From positions 1,531,957-1,595,956 of the forward strand of contig CP058896.1 of the NCBI GenBank assembly GCA_013415865.1: 64,000 bases of DNA, in the 5' to 3' direction. This document shows, piece after piece, positions 17,849-26,976 of the stretch. Source of the stretch: Methanomassiliicoccales archaeon. GTDB taxonomy: Archaea > Thermoplasmatota > Thermoplasmata > Methanomassiliicoccales > UBA472. The number at the start of each line of letters is the position of its first letter. Position 1 is the first letter of the stretch. The translations under genes were made by a program, and so were the position numbers. The notes beneath the pieces were generated by a model. The model had not been told where the DNA came from and made no database searches. It worked only from the letters and a program-made list of their open reading frames with translations.

Positions 17849-18893
17849 ATCTCATCGACCTCTCAAACGAACGGTACAATGGCAATAATCGAGGATCCTT
17901 AACGACCGCCGAGGCGGCCCTTATCTTGGAGAACCCCTCCCTGAAGGGGCGCACGGCCTTGGCCATTTCACGATTGTCCATCTTGCATATCAAGTCATAC
18001 CCCTTCTTGAAGACAGGGTCTGCGTACGGGGATGAGCACCATCTGCTGTGATACGACATGATATCATCATTCGCTATCGCCTCGGCCGCCATCCATCCAG
18101 CTGTCAGTGCCATCCTTACCCCTCCGAACGTGATGGGATTGACCTGGCCTGCCGCATCCCCCACGAGGCATACATTGTTGCCCACGATGGTCCTCACCTG
18201 TCCGACCGGTATCGCCCTTCTATGGACCTCGACATGACCATCAGGCGCAGGCTCGGTCCCTTTGGGAAATCCTATCCTTGTCCGGTCTCCATTCGGGAAC
18301 GACCAGCGATAACCCCCGCCGTATTTCGCATCATAGAAGAACTCGATCTTGTCATCCTCGGTCCTTTGGTCCAGGACATACTGTTCCGTCCAGATCAGAT
18401 CGATGCCTTGACCGAACACTTTCTCCCTGACGATGGAACGAGCGCCGTCCGCTGCGATCACATGGTCCGAGGTCATGAATGTGTGGTCAGAGACCCTCAT
18501 CCTGACCTTGGGGCCAGTGGCATCTATCTCCTCCAACGCACCGTGGACCACCTCGCCACCGAGGTCAAGGAACTCCTTCCTCATGCTCATCAGCAGTTTA
18601 GGCCGGTCGATGATGAAGCCGTCGATGGCCGTCTCAATATCGATCCCTTCAGGCCAATGCTCGACGGCCTTTGTTATCGTGTTCATGATGAACGGCTCGT
18701 AATCGATATCAATGAGGTCAAGCCCAGCACGGGATATCCCCTCACCGCACATCCTATGGTATCGAGGGAACTTATCATCGTCCAGCCTTTCGACGAGGAC
18801 GACCCTCATGTCCCTTCTCTCCCTTCTCAAGGTCAGGGCCGCCATCATCCCGCCTGGCCCTCCGCCTATGACGACCACCTCAGGCCTTGGCAT
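17838..18893 (-). CDS. Second geranylgeranyl reductase-like FAD oxidoreductase
   Basis: 351 residues from ATG 18891-18893. GGGGTG five bases upstream supports this start, and the upstream extension overlaps the membrane gene. FAD motif VVVIGGGPGGMMAALTLRRE, the KFPRYHRMCGEGISR block in place of QCGE, GGYRWSFPNGDRTRIGFPKG, and NVCLVGDAAGQVNPITFGG. It is a divergent paralogue of the neighbour. It may act on another isoprenoid or quinone-like substrate, since two non-identical copies in one operon suggest different reactions. Confidence 0.78.
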   Translation of the reverse strand: MPRPEVVVIGGGPGGMMAALTLRRERRDMRVVLVERLDDDKFPRYHRMCGEGISRAGLDLIDIDYEPFIMNTITKAVEHWPEGIDIETAIDGFIIDRPKLLMSMRKEFLDLGGEVVHGALEEIDATGPKVRMRVSDHTFMTSDHVIAADGARSIVREKVFGQGIDLIWTEQYVLDQRTEDDKIEFFYDAKYGGGYRWSFPNGDRTRIGFPKGTEPAPDGHVEVHRRAIPVGQVRTIVGNNVCLVGDAAGQVNPITFGGVRMALTAGWMAAEAIANDDIMSYHSRWCSSPYADPVFKKGYDLICKMDNREMAKAVRPFREGFSKIRAASAVVKDPRLLPLYRSFERSMRYGW

Positions 18894-19545
18894 CTCCACA
18901 CCCCTTCCAGACCGAATATCGATGGACGAATGAATAGCCCATATCGAAACCAAGGAACGCGAAGAAATAAAGGTAAGATGAAAGGACGGAGACAGCACAT
19001 AAGGCCAGGATGACAACTTTTAAGACCACTCTTTCTCTCATGATGAGGCCGAGGACGTCTTTTCTCTCAGCCACATCTGCATGATCATTGACGAGCTCGT
19101 CCGCGAATGCGGCGATGAAGACCAATAGTATCCCCAGATAGCTGATATTCCCTGGGTTGACGATCAGGGATATGACCGATGCCCCGAAAGCAATTCCGAA
19201 CCCAAGTTTGAACGCAGCATTGTCATACTTGGCCGCGACCAATAGGGCCAGAAGAAGCCCGATGAAGATAGTGGCCGAGTCCGGGTCGAAATAGATCAGA
19301 CCCCCCATCCACATCCCACAAGGGACTGAAAGCACATTTGACAGCTTTCTGCTGAAGCATCCGGAATCGTACGACTCATCTCCGTATTTGATGAGCATTC
19401 CAAGGGAAATGAATGAGAATGGGATAAGGATCACATGGTGCAGGTGAACCTCATCTGCTATGATCGAATATGTCCATGCCATGATGCCACAGGAAAGTGT
19501 GGCCAGACCATATGCGACCATAGGGAAAAAACCGTCACCTTTCAT
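18880..19545 (-). CDS. Integral membrane protein with DExxNDHAD motif, operon with reductases
   Basis: 221 residues with about seven hydrophobic segments. I do not recognise a named family. An acidic cytosolic-type motif, FADELVNDHADV, after the fifth segment recalls the Asp-rich motifs of UbiA prenyltransferases, but the protein is shorter and a second Asp-rich motif is not clear. It overlaps the downstream flavoprotein by 14 bases, which points to a membrane isoprenoid role. That is inference. Confidence 0.55.
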   Translation of the reverse strand: MKGDGFFPMVAYGLATLSCGIMAWTYSIIADEVHLHHVILIPFSFISLGMLIKYGDESYDSGCFSRKLSNVLSVPCGMWMGGLIYFDPDSATIFIGLLLALLVAAKYDNAAFKLGFGIAFGASVISLIVNPGNISYLGILLVFIAAFADELVNDHADVAERKDVLGLIMRERVVLKVVILALCAVSVLSSYLYFFAFLGFDMGYSFVHRYSVWKGCGDAKA

Positions 19546-19622
19546 CCTCAGTCCTTCGGCGCATTCGTTCAGAGCGCGTCCCTACAACGACCGACCCATT
19601 CTTAAAAGATAGGAAAAGGTTT

Positions 19623-19633
19623 GGGGGGGGGGG
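19623..19633. repeat. Eleven-base poly-G tract
   Basis: An uninterrupted run of eleven G lies between the 3' end of glnA and the upstream region of the membrane protein gene. In the glnA transcript it would be C11 followed by a U-rich stretch, so it may sit at or near a termination site. Such runs are prone to slippage and to sequencing error. Confidence 0.9.
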
Positions 19634-19659
19634 AAATGGTGTTTCTTCCCAATGCATCC

Positions 19660-21102
19660 TCAGCAATCGAAGTACAAGTAGAACTCCCATGGATGCGGTC
19701 TTAGCCTTATGGCATCGTTCTCTTTGTGCCTCTTATAGTCCACCCATGTCTCGATGAGGTCCTTTGTGAACACCCCGCCTTGCAGGAGGAAATCATGGTC
19801 AGACTCAAGGGCCTCGAGCGACTTTTCCAAGCTCCCTGGTACCTGTTTTATCTTTGCAGCTTCTTCACGTGAGAGTTCAAAAAGGTCCATGTCGTGGGGT
19901 TCTCCTGGATGGATCTTTCTTTTAATGCCGTCCAATCCTGCCATGAGCATAGCGGCGAAGGCCAGATATGGATTGCTGGTGCAGTCTGGTGGTCTATATT
20001 CAATCCTCTTCGCCTTCGGGTTTTTGCTATAGACCGGGATGCGTATCGCCGCGGAGCGGTTCCTCTGAGAGTAGACCAGATTGACAGGCGCCTCATATCC
20101 AGGAACAAGCCTTCTGTATGAGTTCGTGGATGGGGAGGTCAGCGCCAGCAATGCTGGGGAGTGCTCAAGGAGGCCACCGATGTAGTACATGGCGGTCTCG
20201 CTGAGGAGGGCGTATCCCTTCTCATCGTAGAACACATTCTTTCCATTTTTCGACAAAGATTGGTGCACATGCATGCCTGTGCCGTTATCTCCATAGAGGG
20301 GCTTTGGCATGAACGTAACCGTCTTCCCGAACTCATGCGCCGTGTTCTTAATGATGTATTTGTAAAGCATCGCTTTATCGGCCTGCCTGGTGAGCGGTCC
20401 GAACCTCATCCCGATCTCGCACTGTCCAGCTGTGGCGACCTCGTGGTGATGGACCTCGCACTCTATCCCACAGTTCTCCATCCTCATGACGCATTCCGAC
20501 CTGAAGTCCTGCAAGGTATCGACAGGAGGGGCAGGAAAGTAACCTTCTTTGTTGCGTGGCCTATGGCCCAGGTTCACCGTTCCATTTCTTCCTGAGTTCC
20601 AGATCCCCTCCTCGGAATCGATGTAATAATAGCCAGAGTTCTGGTTCTGATCGAAACTTATCGAGTCGAACACGAAGAACTCCAATTCCGGTCCGAAGTA
20701 TGATGTATCTGCTATTCCCGTGGCCTTTAGATATTCTTCCGCTTTTTGCGCCACATATCTGGGGTCCCTCTCAAAACGGCCCTTGGTGACCGGATCGGCA
20801 ACATCGCACATCATTGAGAGCGTCGGGACCTTGCAGACAGGGTCGATTATCGCAGTGTCCGGATCTGGCATGAGCAGCATGTCACTTTCGTTGATATGGG
20901 CGAAACCACGGATGCTCGAGCCATCGAATCCATGACCATCCCCGAATTTTTCCCGGTCCAGCTTTTTCACTGGAATGGATACATGCTGTAACGTTCCGGG
21001 AAGATCGACGAACTTGAAGTCGACCATTTTAACATCTTTGGCCATCTTCATGACGCTCTCTATCTTATCTTCGAACTTCTCCATGCTCTTCACTTCTGCC
21101 AT
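19660..21102 (-). CDS. glnA: Glutamine synthetase, type I
   Basis: 480 residues from ATG 21100-21102, chosen because GAGG lies six bases upstream; starts at 21120 (ATG) and 21138 (TTG) are in frame. Makes glutamine from glutamate, ammonia and ATP. GSI motifs in order: [57 protein letters not shown] and the [10 protein letters not shown] loop. The bacterial adenylylation-site tyrosine motif is absent. Transcribed alone from the AT-rich region upstream. Confidence 0.95.
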   Translation of the reverse strand: MAEVKSMEKFEDKIESVMKMAKDVKMVDFKFVDLPGTLQHVSIPVKKLDREKFGDGHGFDGSSIRGFAHINESDMLLMPDPDTAIIDPVCKVPTLSMMCDVADPVTKGRFERDPRYVAQKAEEYLKATGIADTSYFGPELEFFVFDSISFDQNQNSGYYYIDSEEGIWNSGRNGTVNLGHRPRNKEGYFPAPPVDTLQDFRSECVMRMENCGIECEVHHHEVATAGQCEIGMRFGPLTRQADKAMLYKYIIKNTAHEFGKTVTFMPKPLYGDNGTGMHVHQSLSKNGKNVFYDEKGYALLSETAMYYIGGLLEHSPALLALTSPSTNSYRRLVPGYEAPVNLVYSQRNRSAAIRIPVYSKNPKAKRIEYRPPDCTSNPYLAFAAMLMAGLDGIKRKIHPGEPHDMDLFELSREEAAKIKQVPGSLEKSLEALESDHDFLLQGGVFTKDLIETWVDYKRHKENDAIRLRPHPWEFYLYFDC

Positions 21103-21528
21103 CTCGTTCCTCACTCTCATGCGGTCTATATCATCCAACGTGTGCTCATTGCGGTAACAGGGCGATTTCTGCGCTCTCCTTTTAGATCACTGACATTCAG
21201 TACCGCTCCGAGATTGACGTAGGATCCGCAAAATGCCATAGATAAATCTACAATATAACTTTTATTTATTAGTCATTTATCTCATTAAAAATTAAAAATA
21301 TATACAAATGTATAGCAAATAGAAAGAATATGTCGATTCACCCTTGTATAACCTGGAGCCATGTCAGACCTTGAAGGAGAGGGGTTCAGTGATGAGCAAA
21401 ATGTAATGTATAGACATTCTATCTGTGACCTCGTATGACCTCAAGGCACATTTCGTATAGTATTCTGTCACGTGAGCCGCTCCCGGACAACCGCTAAATA
21501 ACACGGCGCTCATTCAGCCTCGATCGAT
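21103..21528. promoter_or_regulatory. Divergent regulatory region between glnA and tyrS
   Basis: About 425 bases without a convincing gene. 21245-21310 is very AT-rich and contains TATA-like elements on the minus strand (AAGTTATATTG near 21254) that fit a glnA leader of 100 bases or more. TAAATAA near 21494-21500 fits a near-leaderless tyrS transcript. A 25-codon plus-strand frame begins at 21361 and an 8-codon minus-strand frame lies just before glnA; neither has a good ribosome binding site. Confidence 0.4.
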
Positions 21529-22584
21529 ATGGACCTGGAGGACAGATTCCAACTAGTCGCAAGGAACGCCGAGGAAATTGTGACGCCCGAGGACCTTCGC
21601 CATCTTTTGGCGACGAAGGAAAGGCCTGTTGGTTATATCGGATTCGAACCTTCCGGTCTGGTGCACATAGGTTGGATGGTATGCTCGCAAAAGGTCAAGA
21701 ACATGATCGATGCGAACTTCGATATGATCATATTCCTTGCTGATTGGCATGCATACCTGAATGACAAATTAGGAGGGGACATCAACAACATCAGGACCTG
21801 CGCGGAGTACATGAAAGACTGTTTCGAGGCGCTAGGGGTACCTAGGGACAAAGTACGGTTCAAGTTAGCTTCTGAGATAATGGACATCACATATTGGGAG
21901 AAGGTAATGAAGATAGGCAAGGTCTCCAGCCTCACCAGGGTCAAGAGGGCCCTCACCATAATGGGAAGGAACGAGGACGAAGCGGAGATGGACTCCTCGA
22001 AAACTCTCTATCCCCTTATGCAGGCAGCGGACATTTTCCAGATGGATGTGGACGTCGCATATGCTGGCATGGACCAGAGGAAGGCCCACATGTTGGCGAG
22101 GGAGGCTGCCGACCGTCTTAGATGGAAAAAAGCGGTCGCATTGCATACGCCTCTTATAGCTGGTCTTAAGGGAGGGAATAGGATGGACCCTTTGGCAGCC
22201 AAGATGTCAAAGAGCGACCCGGACAGTGGTATCCTGATCCATGACACCCCTGAGGAGATTCGAAGAAAGATCTCAAAGGCATTTTGCCCTCCAGAGGTCG
22301 AAGGAAACCCGGTGCTGCAAATAGCAAAGTTCATTTTATTTGAAAGGGTCGATAAGATCGCCATCAGGCGTCCAGAGAAATTTGGAGGGGATGTTGAGTT
22401 CACCGAATATGCCGACCTTGAGGCAGCATACCTCTCGGGCAAGGTCCATCCGATGGACCTTAAGAACAATGTCGCTGAGGCATTGGCCGACACCCTGGCC
22501 CCCGTCAGAGATTATTTTGCGAGAAAGCCCGAGAACTATGAGAAGGTCAAAGAGATTGTTGCTGGGCTCAAGGCCCTACGATGA
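21529..22584 (+). CDS. tyrS: Tyrosyl-tRNA synthetase (archaeal type)
   Basis: 351 residues, class I synthetase charging tRNA-Tyr. Motifs: YIGFEPSGLVHIGW (HIGH-equivalent at 46-49), ADWHAYLNDKLGG, YPLMQAADIF with VDVAYAGMDQRKAHMLARE (Tyr/anticodon recognition typical of archaeal TyrRS), and KMSKSDPDS. The C-terminal KRPEKFGGD/HPMDLKN-type segment also fits. It is convergent with, and its stop directly adjoins, the DHH gene. Confidence 0.93.
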   Translation: MDLEDRFQLVARNAEEIVTPEDLRHLLATKERPVGYIGFEPSGLVHIGWMVCSQKVKNMIDANFDMIIFLADWHAYLNDKLGGDINNIRTCAEYMKDCFEALGVPRDKVRFKLASEIMDITYWEKVMKIGKVSSLTRVKRALTIMGRNEDEAEMDSSKTLYPLMQAADIFQMDVDVAYAGMDQRKAHMLAREAADRLRWKKAVALHTPLIAGLKGGNRMDPLAAKMSKSDPDSGILIHDTPEEIRRKISKAFCPPEVEGNPVLQIAKFILFERVDKIAIRRPEKFGGDVEFTEYADLEAAYLSGKVHPMDLKNNVAEALADTLAPVRDYFARKPENYEKVKEIVAGLKALR

Positions 22585-23541
22585 TCATTTTTCTTTTTTG
22601 ACCAGAGACCTGAGGAAATCCATCGATCTGGCCATACATATGTTGGAGATGGCCTCGGCGTCACCAATGCCCGTGAGGCCCGCCGCTCCAGGATGACCTC
22701 CGCCCTCTGCTATGACCTCTTTTCCAATATCTTCTAGCATCCTTCCAAGATGGAGCCCCGCCCTGACCATCTCCTGTCTTGCCCTCGCGCTCAGGCGGAA
22801 GGACTCATCCCTTTGCGAGACCACAAATGTGATGTCCGCACCAATGGAGAGGAGCCCTTTGCATACCGAGCTCTCGAACGAAGACCCCAGAGAGACGGCC
22901 ACGATATAATCTCCAACGCGTTCGAACCTGAGCCTCTGTGCCCCTTTGAGCATGGCGATCCGTTCGGAAACATCGGATTCAAGGTCGGTCAGGTCATAGA
23001 CCTGGTCCATCTGGATCCCCGTCTCTTCAAGAATCATCGCGAAATACGATAGAAGTCCTGGTGTCGCAAAGCGGAAGTGACCACTGTCGGTCATCATGCC
23101 GGCCAGCAGCCCGAGACCAGCATCCTTCCCCAACTTTGAGCCTGATTCACGTATCAGGTCATATACAAGTTCGGCACAGCTCCTCCTCGTCTCATCACAG
23201 AAATAGTGGCACGAACCCCACTTGTCCGATCTCGCATGATGGTCGATGACGATCCAATCTCCATCATGCGAGTTCATCGCCCCGAGCTGCTCAGGAGAGC
23301 TGGTGTCGACGACGATTATGGTATCGTAGTGATCGACATCCGCCTTTGAGAGCGGTTCATATCCAAAGTTCTTTGAAATGACCTTAGAAACCCTGTCCAG
23401 GCCATTTGGGGCACATATATCGACGTCAGGGAACGTCCTCATTATCGCATAGGCCGATCCAAAGGCATCCGGGTCCGCATTGCCATGAATAAGGATCAGC
23501 TTCCTTCCTGTCCGGAACCTTTCAAGAACGGATTCGAACAT
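22585..23541 (-). CDS. DHH/DHHA1-family phosphoesterase (nanoRNase/pAp phosphatase-like)
   Basis: 318 residues. DHH motifs: HGNADPDAFGSA (metal-binding DxD), VVDTSSPEQ, VIDHHA and TDSGHFRF. The C-terminal DHHA1 motif is GGGHPGAAG. Such proteins degrade short oligoribonucleotides or 3'-phosphoadenosine phosphate, or cyclic dinucleotide products; which one cannot be decided. It probably begins the run that continues leftwards only as a convergent end with tyrS. Confidence 0.85.
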   Translation of the reverse strand: MFESVLERFRTGRKLILIHGNADPDAFGSAYAIMRTFPDVDICAPNGLDRVSKVISKNFGYEPLSKADVDHYDTIIVVDTSSPEQLGAMNSHDGDWIVIDHHARSDKWGSCHYFCDETRRSCAELVYDLIRESGSKLGKDAGLGLLAGMMTDSGHFRFATPGLLSYFAMILEETGIQMDQVYDLTDLESDVSERIAMLKGAQRLRFERVGDYIVAVSLGSSFESSVCKGLLSIGADITFVVSQRDESFRLSARARQEMVRAGLHLGRMLEDIGKEVIAEGGGHPGAAGLTGIGDAEAISNICMARSMDFLRSLVKKEK

Positions 23542-23586
23542 CTGGCCTCATGAAAACAAGGAAAAGGCGTTTGAGAGGTCTCGCCT

Positions 23587-23961
23587 TCAGTTCTCTTCCT
23601 CTCCCGCCGCGCCAGGTCCCTGGCCGAGGGCCTTGGAGATCTGGTCCTGCATGAGCTGGTATTTCTCACGGAACATCTTTTCCTGGCGGTCCAGGGTCTT
23701 GACCCTTACCTCAGTGGTCTCCCTGTCGTCCTCTATCTCCTTGAGAAGGGCGTCTTTGTCTTTCACAGCTATCATCAGGGACCCTATGCTCTTATAGACA
23801 GGCGTCTCACTGCCTATCTTTTTGAGCTCCTCGATGGTCATCTCCAGCTCCTTCAACTGTGCCTCCATCCTGAATTTCTGCTGGAGGACGCCTTGGAGCT
23901 GCTGTTGCAATTGCTGGAACTGTGCGATCTGATTCTGTAGTTTAGGGCTCATTTCATCCAT
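23587..23961 (-). CDS. pfdB: Prefoldin beta subunit
   Basis: 124 residues from ATG 23959-23961, which has GGTGAG four bases upstream. Jellyfish-shaped chaperone subunit: two long coiled-coil arms (QNQIAQFQQLQQQLQGVLQQ and the C-terminal helix) flank a hairpin with the PVYKSIGSLMIAV motif diagnostic of beta-prefoldin. It overlaps the Pcc1 gene by eight bases. Tail ends in acidic EEEN. Confidence 0.94.
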   Translation of the reverse strand: MDEMSPKLQNQIAQFQQLQQQLQGVLQQKFRMEAQLKELEMTIEELKKIGSETPVYKSIGSLMIAVKDKDALLKEIEDDRETTEVRVKTLDRQEKMFREKYQLMQDQISKALGQGPGAAGEEEN

Positions 23962-24196
23962 GTGTCTCACCTATGGTCTTGCTCATGTTCTCCGCGATGA
24001 CCATCCACCTAAGATAGGAGTTCAACGCTGCTCTCATGGCCGATACGTCGGTGGCCTCAACACGGAGCACCACTGCTCCACCCTCCCTCTCCGCATGTAC
24101 CTTGGTCCTTGGTATCTCGCGGCCTGCTTCTGGGGTCAGGGATGCAAGTATGGTGTCTGCAAAGGGGGTCTCCACCTTGAGCACGGCCCTGAGCAT
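23954..24196 (-). CDS. pcc1: KEOPS complex subunit Pcc1
   Basis: 80 residues. KEOPS installs t6A on tRNAs reading ANN codons. The fold is a short alpha/beta domain ending in the hallmark DVSAMRAALNSYLRWM helix that mediates dimerisation. It lies in the conserved archaeal order rpl37ae-rpoP-pcc1-pfdB. A second Pcc1-like gene is at 58806-59030. Confidence 0.87.
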   Translation of the reverse strand: MLRAVLKVETPFADTILASLTPEAGREIPRTKVHAEREGGAVVLRVEATDVSAMRAALNSYLRWMVIAENMSKTIGETHG

Positions 24197-24202
24197 CGCA
24201 GC

Positions 24203-24343
24203 TCATCTTCCCCTTATGACCTTCTTTACGTTCGGCCTCTCCTTATAGAAGATCTTGCTGCCGCAATTCTCGCATTGCATACCGACAGCATTGACATTAT
24301 TGGAGCGGATGGGCTTGTTGCAACTTCCGCACTTATAGGTCGT
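24203..24343 (-). CDS. rpoP: RNA polymerase subunit P (Rpo12), apparent ACG start
   Basis: 46 residues: (M)TYKCGSCNKPIR, then GMQCENCGSKIFYKERP and VKKVIRGR. The CxxC pairs CGSC and CENC bind zinc; the length is normal for this subunit. No ATG, GTG or TTG precedes the first Cys in frame: a TGA occurs at 24347-24349. ACG at 24341-24343 falls exactly where homologues have Met, with GGGTG four bases upstream. A base error is the alternative. Overlaps L37Ae by 11 bases. Confidence 0.86.
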   Translation of the reverse strand, partial: TTYKCGSCNKPIRSNNVNAVGMQCENCGSKIFYKERPNVKKVIRGR

Positions 24344-24626
24344 CCTTCACCCCTCCCTTGGTGGTCTCCTTATCATTCACCTCAAGCTCCTTGGAGGTGA
24401 TGCTCTTTATGGTCGGCGCATAGGAGCCCGCAGCGAACTTGGTATCGCAATGTCTACACTCCCAGATCCCAGAGGCCTTCCGTTTCACAGAGGAGTGGTG
24501 ACAGGTCGGGCACTCGAATTTCGACCTTTCTATCTTCTCGATGTCCCTTGTGAGCTTGCGGACCACCACGCCGTATCTGGCGCCCATTCTTCCGGCGCTT
24601 CCCATTTTCTCTGTACCTTTTGCCAT
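24333..24626 (-). CDS. rpl37ae: Ribosomal protein L37Ae (eL43)
   Basis: 97 residues from ATG 24624-24626 with GGTGAT four bases upstream. Zinc ribbon FECPTCHHSSVKRKASGIWECRHC (in parts) and N-terminal GSAGRMGARYG identify it. The C-terminal ~30 residues after FAAGSYAP are an extra acidic/basic tail that overlaps rpoP. Stop is TAA. Confidence 0.95.
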   Translation of the reverse strand: MAKGTEKMGSAGRMGARYGVVVRKLTRDIEKIERSKFECPTCHHSSVKRKASGIWECRHCDTKFAAGSYAPTIKSITSKELEVNDKETTKGGVKDDL

Positions 24627-24631
24627 CGTAA

Positions 24632-25405
24632 TCACCCTAGCAATTGTCTGATGTCCTTGCTCAATCTCTGCGCATTCTCAATGACGTTCTTGACCTGGTC
24701 GATCGTGAGAGCGCCCTTAAGGCCCTTCTGCATGGCCCTGAGGTCTCCGTTCTCGTCAGTGGTCACGGTCAGGCGAGCAGCGGCCACTTTTTCTTCGTCG
24801 AGAGTCGGATCGAATAATATAGAGTTTTCTATCTGCACGGCCGTGCACGAGACCGGGAGGGATCGCAAAGGCATCATGAAGTCCTCACCTTTGCCATTCG
24901 CCTTGGCGGGGACCTTTGCCGTCTTCAAGGCCGCGACCGCTCCCAAGAAGCATGCGTCGAAGAGGTTACCATCATAGTCTAATACATAGATATCGACGAA
25001 GTTCATCCAGACCTCTTTTCCTGGTTCGATGCATAGTTTCTCAAGGTCGATCATCTGGCTTTCTCTGATCCCCCTATCCACGACACGCGCCAGCTCGATC
25101 GAGTTCTCGTCCGGCGGCCCTGCCTCGAAGGAAGGCGAGGCCATGGGTATGAGCTCAGCATTCGTGGAGAGCACGCCTTTGTTAGGGGTGTCCTCGAACG
25201 GTGTTCCGATCAACATCTTCACACCGACAAGGACATCAGTGTTGCCCAGGTGGACCCTGGCACTGCCCTCTGCAGACTCAACGTAGTTCGTCTCGATCGT
25301 GATAGGCCTGAACTCGTCCCAGGCACGACCGTCCACACGTTTACCCTTCGAAAGGAGCTTGTGGATGTGGTCTCTTTTTATCTCTGATACTACTGCACGC
25401 GCCAT
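24632..25405 (-). CDS. rrp42: Exosome complex subunit Rrp42
   Basis: 257 residues, RNase PH fold. Non-catalytic ring partner of Rrp41 in the archaeal exosome, a 3'-5' phosphorolytic RNA degrader. Visible: KGKRVDGRAWDEFRPI, ARVHLGNTDVLVGVKM, and RVVDRGIRESQMIDLEKLCI (in part). Directly follows rrp41 in the same operon. Confidence 0.95.
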   Translation of the reverse strand: MARAVVSEIKRDHIHKLLSKGKRVDGRAWDEFRPITIETNYVESAEGSARVHLGNTDVLVGVKMLIGTPFEDTPNKGVLSTNAELIPMASPSFEAGPPDENSIELARVVDRGIRESQMIDLEKLCIEPGKEVWMNFVDIYVLDYDGNLFDACFLGAVAALKTAKVPAKANGKGEDFMMPLRSLPVSCTAVQIENSILFDPTLDEEKVAAARLTVTTDENGDLRAMQKGLKGALTIDQVKNVIENAQRLSKDIRQLLG

Positions 25406-25410
25406 GTTCC

Positions 25411-26187
25411 TCAGGCCTCCTGGTCAGGACCGGCGACGGCCTGTTCCTGCTGGTCAGGCTCTGACGCCTCTACAATATACCTGCGGCGCAGAGCGTCTTT
25501 CTGAAGTTCGTATATCTCCTTGCATGCTTTAGTGCCCAGTTCCAAGGCATAGTTGAACTCATCATAAGTCATGTGACCGTCCATCTGCATGAGCACGATC
25601 TCCCCTGTTCTGGGGATCATTGCTATCGGAAGGTCTGCCTGGCCAAAGTTGTCCTCCTCTTTGTTGAGGTCGAGCACTATCTGGTCGTTGACCTTGCCCA
25701 CGGCTATAGCTGGTACCAGGTCCTTCATCGGTATACCCGCGTCCGCAAGTGCCACCGAAGCTGCCGTCAGACCTGCGCATCTCGTTCCAGCGTTCGCCTG
25801 CAAGACCTCGATGAAGACATCGATCGAGGTGCGGGGATAGTTCTCGGTGAAGACGACATGCTCCATCGCCTCGGATATTATCTTGGATATCTCAACAGAC
25901 CTCCTGTCAGGCCCTGGGCGCTTCCTATCGTCCACTGAGAAGGATATCATGTTGTATTTCACCTGTACGATCGCCTTCGCCGGGTTCTGCATGTGCCTAG
26001 GGTGACACTCCCTCGGTCCGTAGACCGCAGCAAGAACTTTGTTCTTACCTATCTCTACATATGCAGAGCCATCCGCGTTCTTCAGGACACCTGCCTCTAT
26101 CTTGATAGGCCTCAGTTCGTCGGCCCTTCTGCCGTCGATCCTGATCCCGTTCTCATCGATCAATTTGACATTGCTGTTTCCACCCAT
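25411..26187 (-). CDS. rrp41: Exosome complex exonuclease Rrp41
   Basis: 258 residues from ATG 26185-26187 (GGTGAT upstream; an in-frame GTG at 26196 is less likely). Catalytic RNase PH subunit. Phosphate/RNA site [46 protein letters not shown] and the [13 protein letters not shown] acidic region needed for catalysis. A Gln/Glu-rich tail follows. Confidence 0.96.
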   Translation of the reverse strand: MGGNSNVKLIDENGIRIDGRRADELRPIKIEAGVLKNADGSAYVEIGKNKVLAAVYGPRECHPRHMQNPAKAIVQVKYNMISFSVDDRKRPGPDRRSVEISKIISEAMEHVVFTENYPRTSIDVFIEVLQANAGTRCAGLTAASVALADAGIPMKDLVPAIAVGKVNDQIVLDLNKEEDNFGQADLPIAMIPRTGEIVLMQMDGHMTYDEFNYALELGTKACKEIYELQKDALRRRYIVEASEPDQQEQAVAGPDQEA

Positions 26188-26199
26188 ATCGATCACCGT

Positions 26200-26925
26200 T
26201 CAATCGGACCCTTCATCGACCGTCGTCTTCTTCGTGACGGATTCCAGATATTCCTTGACCTTCTCAGTGAGGTGGGCCATCTGTGCCCCCTCCTCGATCA
26301 TCTTGATGGCCCTTATCGCGACCATCATGTTCTCGATATCACCGTCGAGCCAGATCCTGCCATTTTGCCCAATGAAGATCCTACAGGCAGTATAGTTCTT
26401 GATGATCTGGATCATCGAACCGCCCTTGCCGATGACCCTGGGCACCTTGCTGTGGGATATCTCTATGACCTGACCTCCCTGCAATTTCCGAAGGCCCTGC
26501 TCCTTCATGGTCACCTGGACCCTTTTTGTCTCATCGACCATCAGGACCTTTGCCATGATCGTGTCCCCTACCCCTAGGAACCTTGATGTGTCACCGAACT
26601 CGACCTTCCAAGGGACCTCAGTGACATGCAAGGGTGCGGGATAAGGTGAATTGATATCGATAAGCCAGTTCGAAGGTCCTATATCCTCTACCTTTCCGAT
26701 GACCGTGTCACCAGGGCTGGGTATGTACCTCCCGCCTAGCGGTATGACATTGACGAAATTCGATTTGACGCTCTTGATGCCCAGCTGCGCGGCGAAGACC
26801 TTCCCCTCCTCCATATATGCGCCACTTCCAGGCTTCAACCTTCCGGTGTCCAATAGATCCCCTGGTAGAACTACCTCGCGCGACACCACGACGTTCTCTT
26901 TGCTCATAAAGTTGCTCAACTCCAT
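26200..26925 (-). CDS. rrp4: Exosome RNA-binding cap subunit Rrp4
   Basis: 241 residues with N-terminal domain, S1 domain (GDTVIGKVEDIGPSNWLIDI, about 70-135) and KH domain (VPRVIGKGGSMIQIIK, about 165-215). The cap feeds RNA into the Rrp41/42 ring. The start may be residue 7 (MSKENVVV) rather than MELSNF. Lies 51 bases after the SBDS gene. Confidence 0.95.
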   Translation of the reverse strand: MELSNFMSKENVVVSREVVLPGDLLDTGRLKPGSGAYMEEGKVFAAQLGIKSVKSNFVNVIPLGGRYIPSPGDTVIGKVEDIGPSNWLIDINSPYPAPLHVTEVPWKVEFGDTSRFLGVGDTIMAKVLMVDETKRVQVTMKEQGLRKLQGGQVIEISHSKVPRVIGKGGSMIQIIKNYTACRIFIGQNGRIWLDGDIENMMVAIRAIKMIEEGAQMAHLTEKVKEYLESVTKKTTVDEGSD

Positions 26926-26976
26926 TCTTATTGTTTAAGCTGTTTTGTCACATTCGTTTCTTACTTGCGACCTTTA

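Noticed and set aside
21361-21438. 25-codon plus frame in the glnA-tyrS gap
   Set aside because: Too short, no binding site, and no sign of conservation visible from one sequence.
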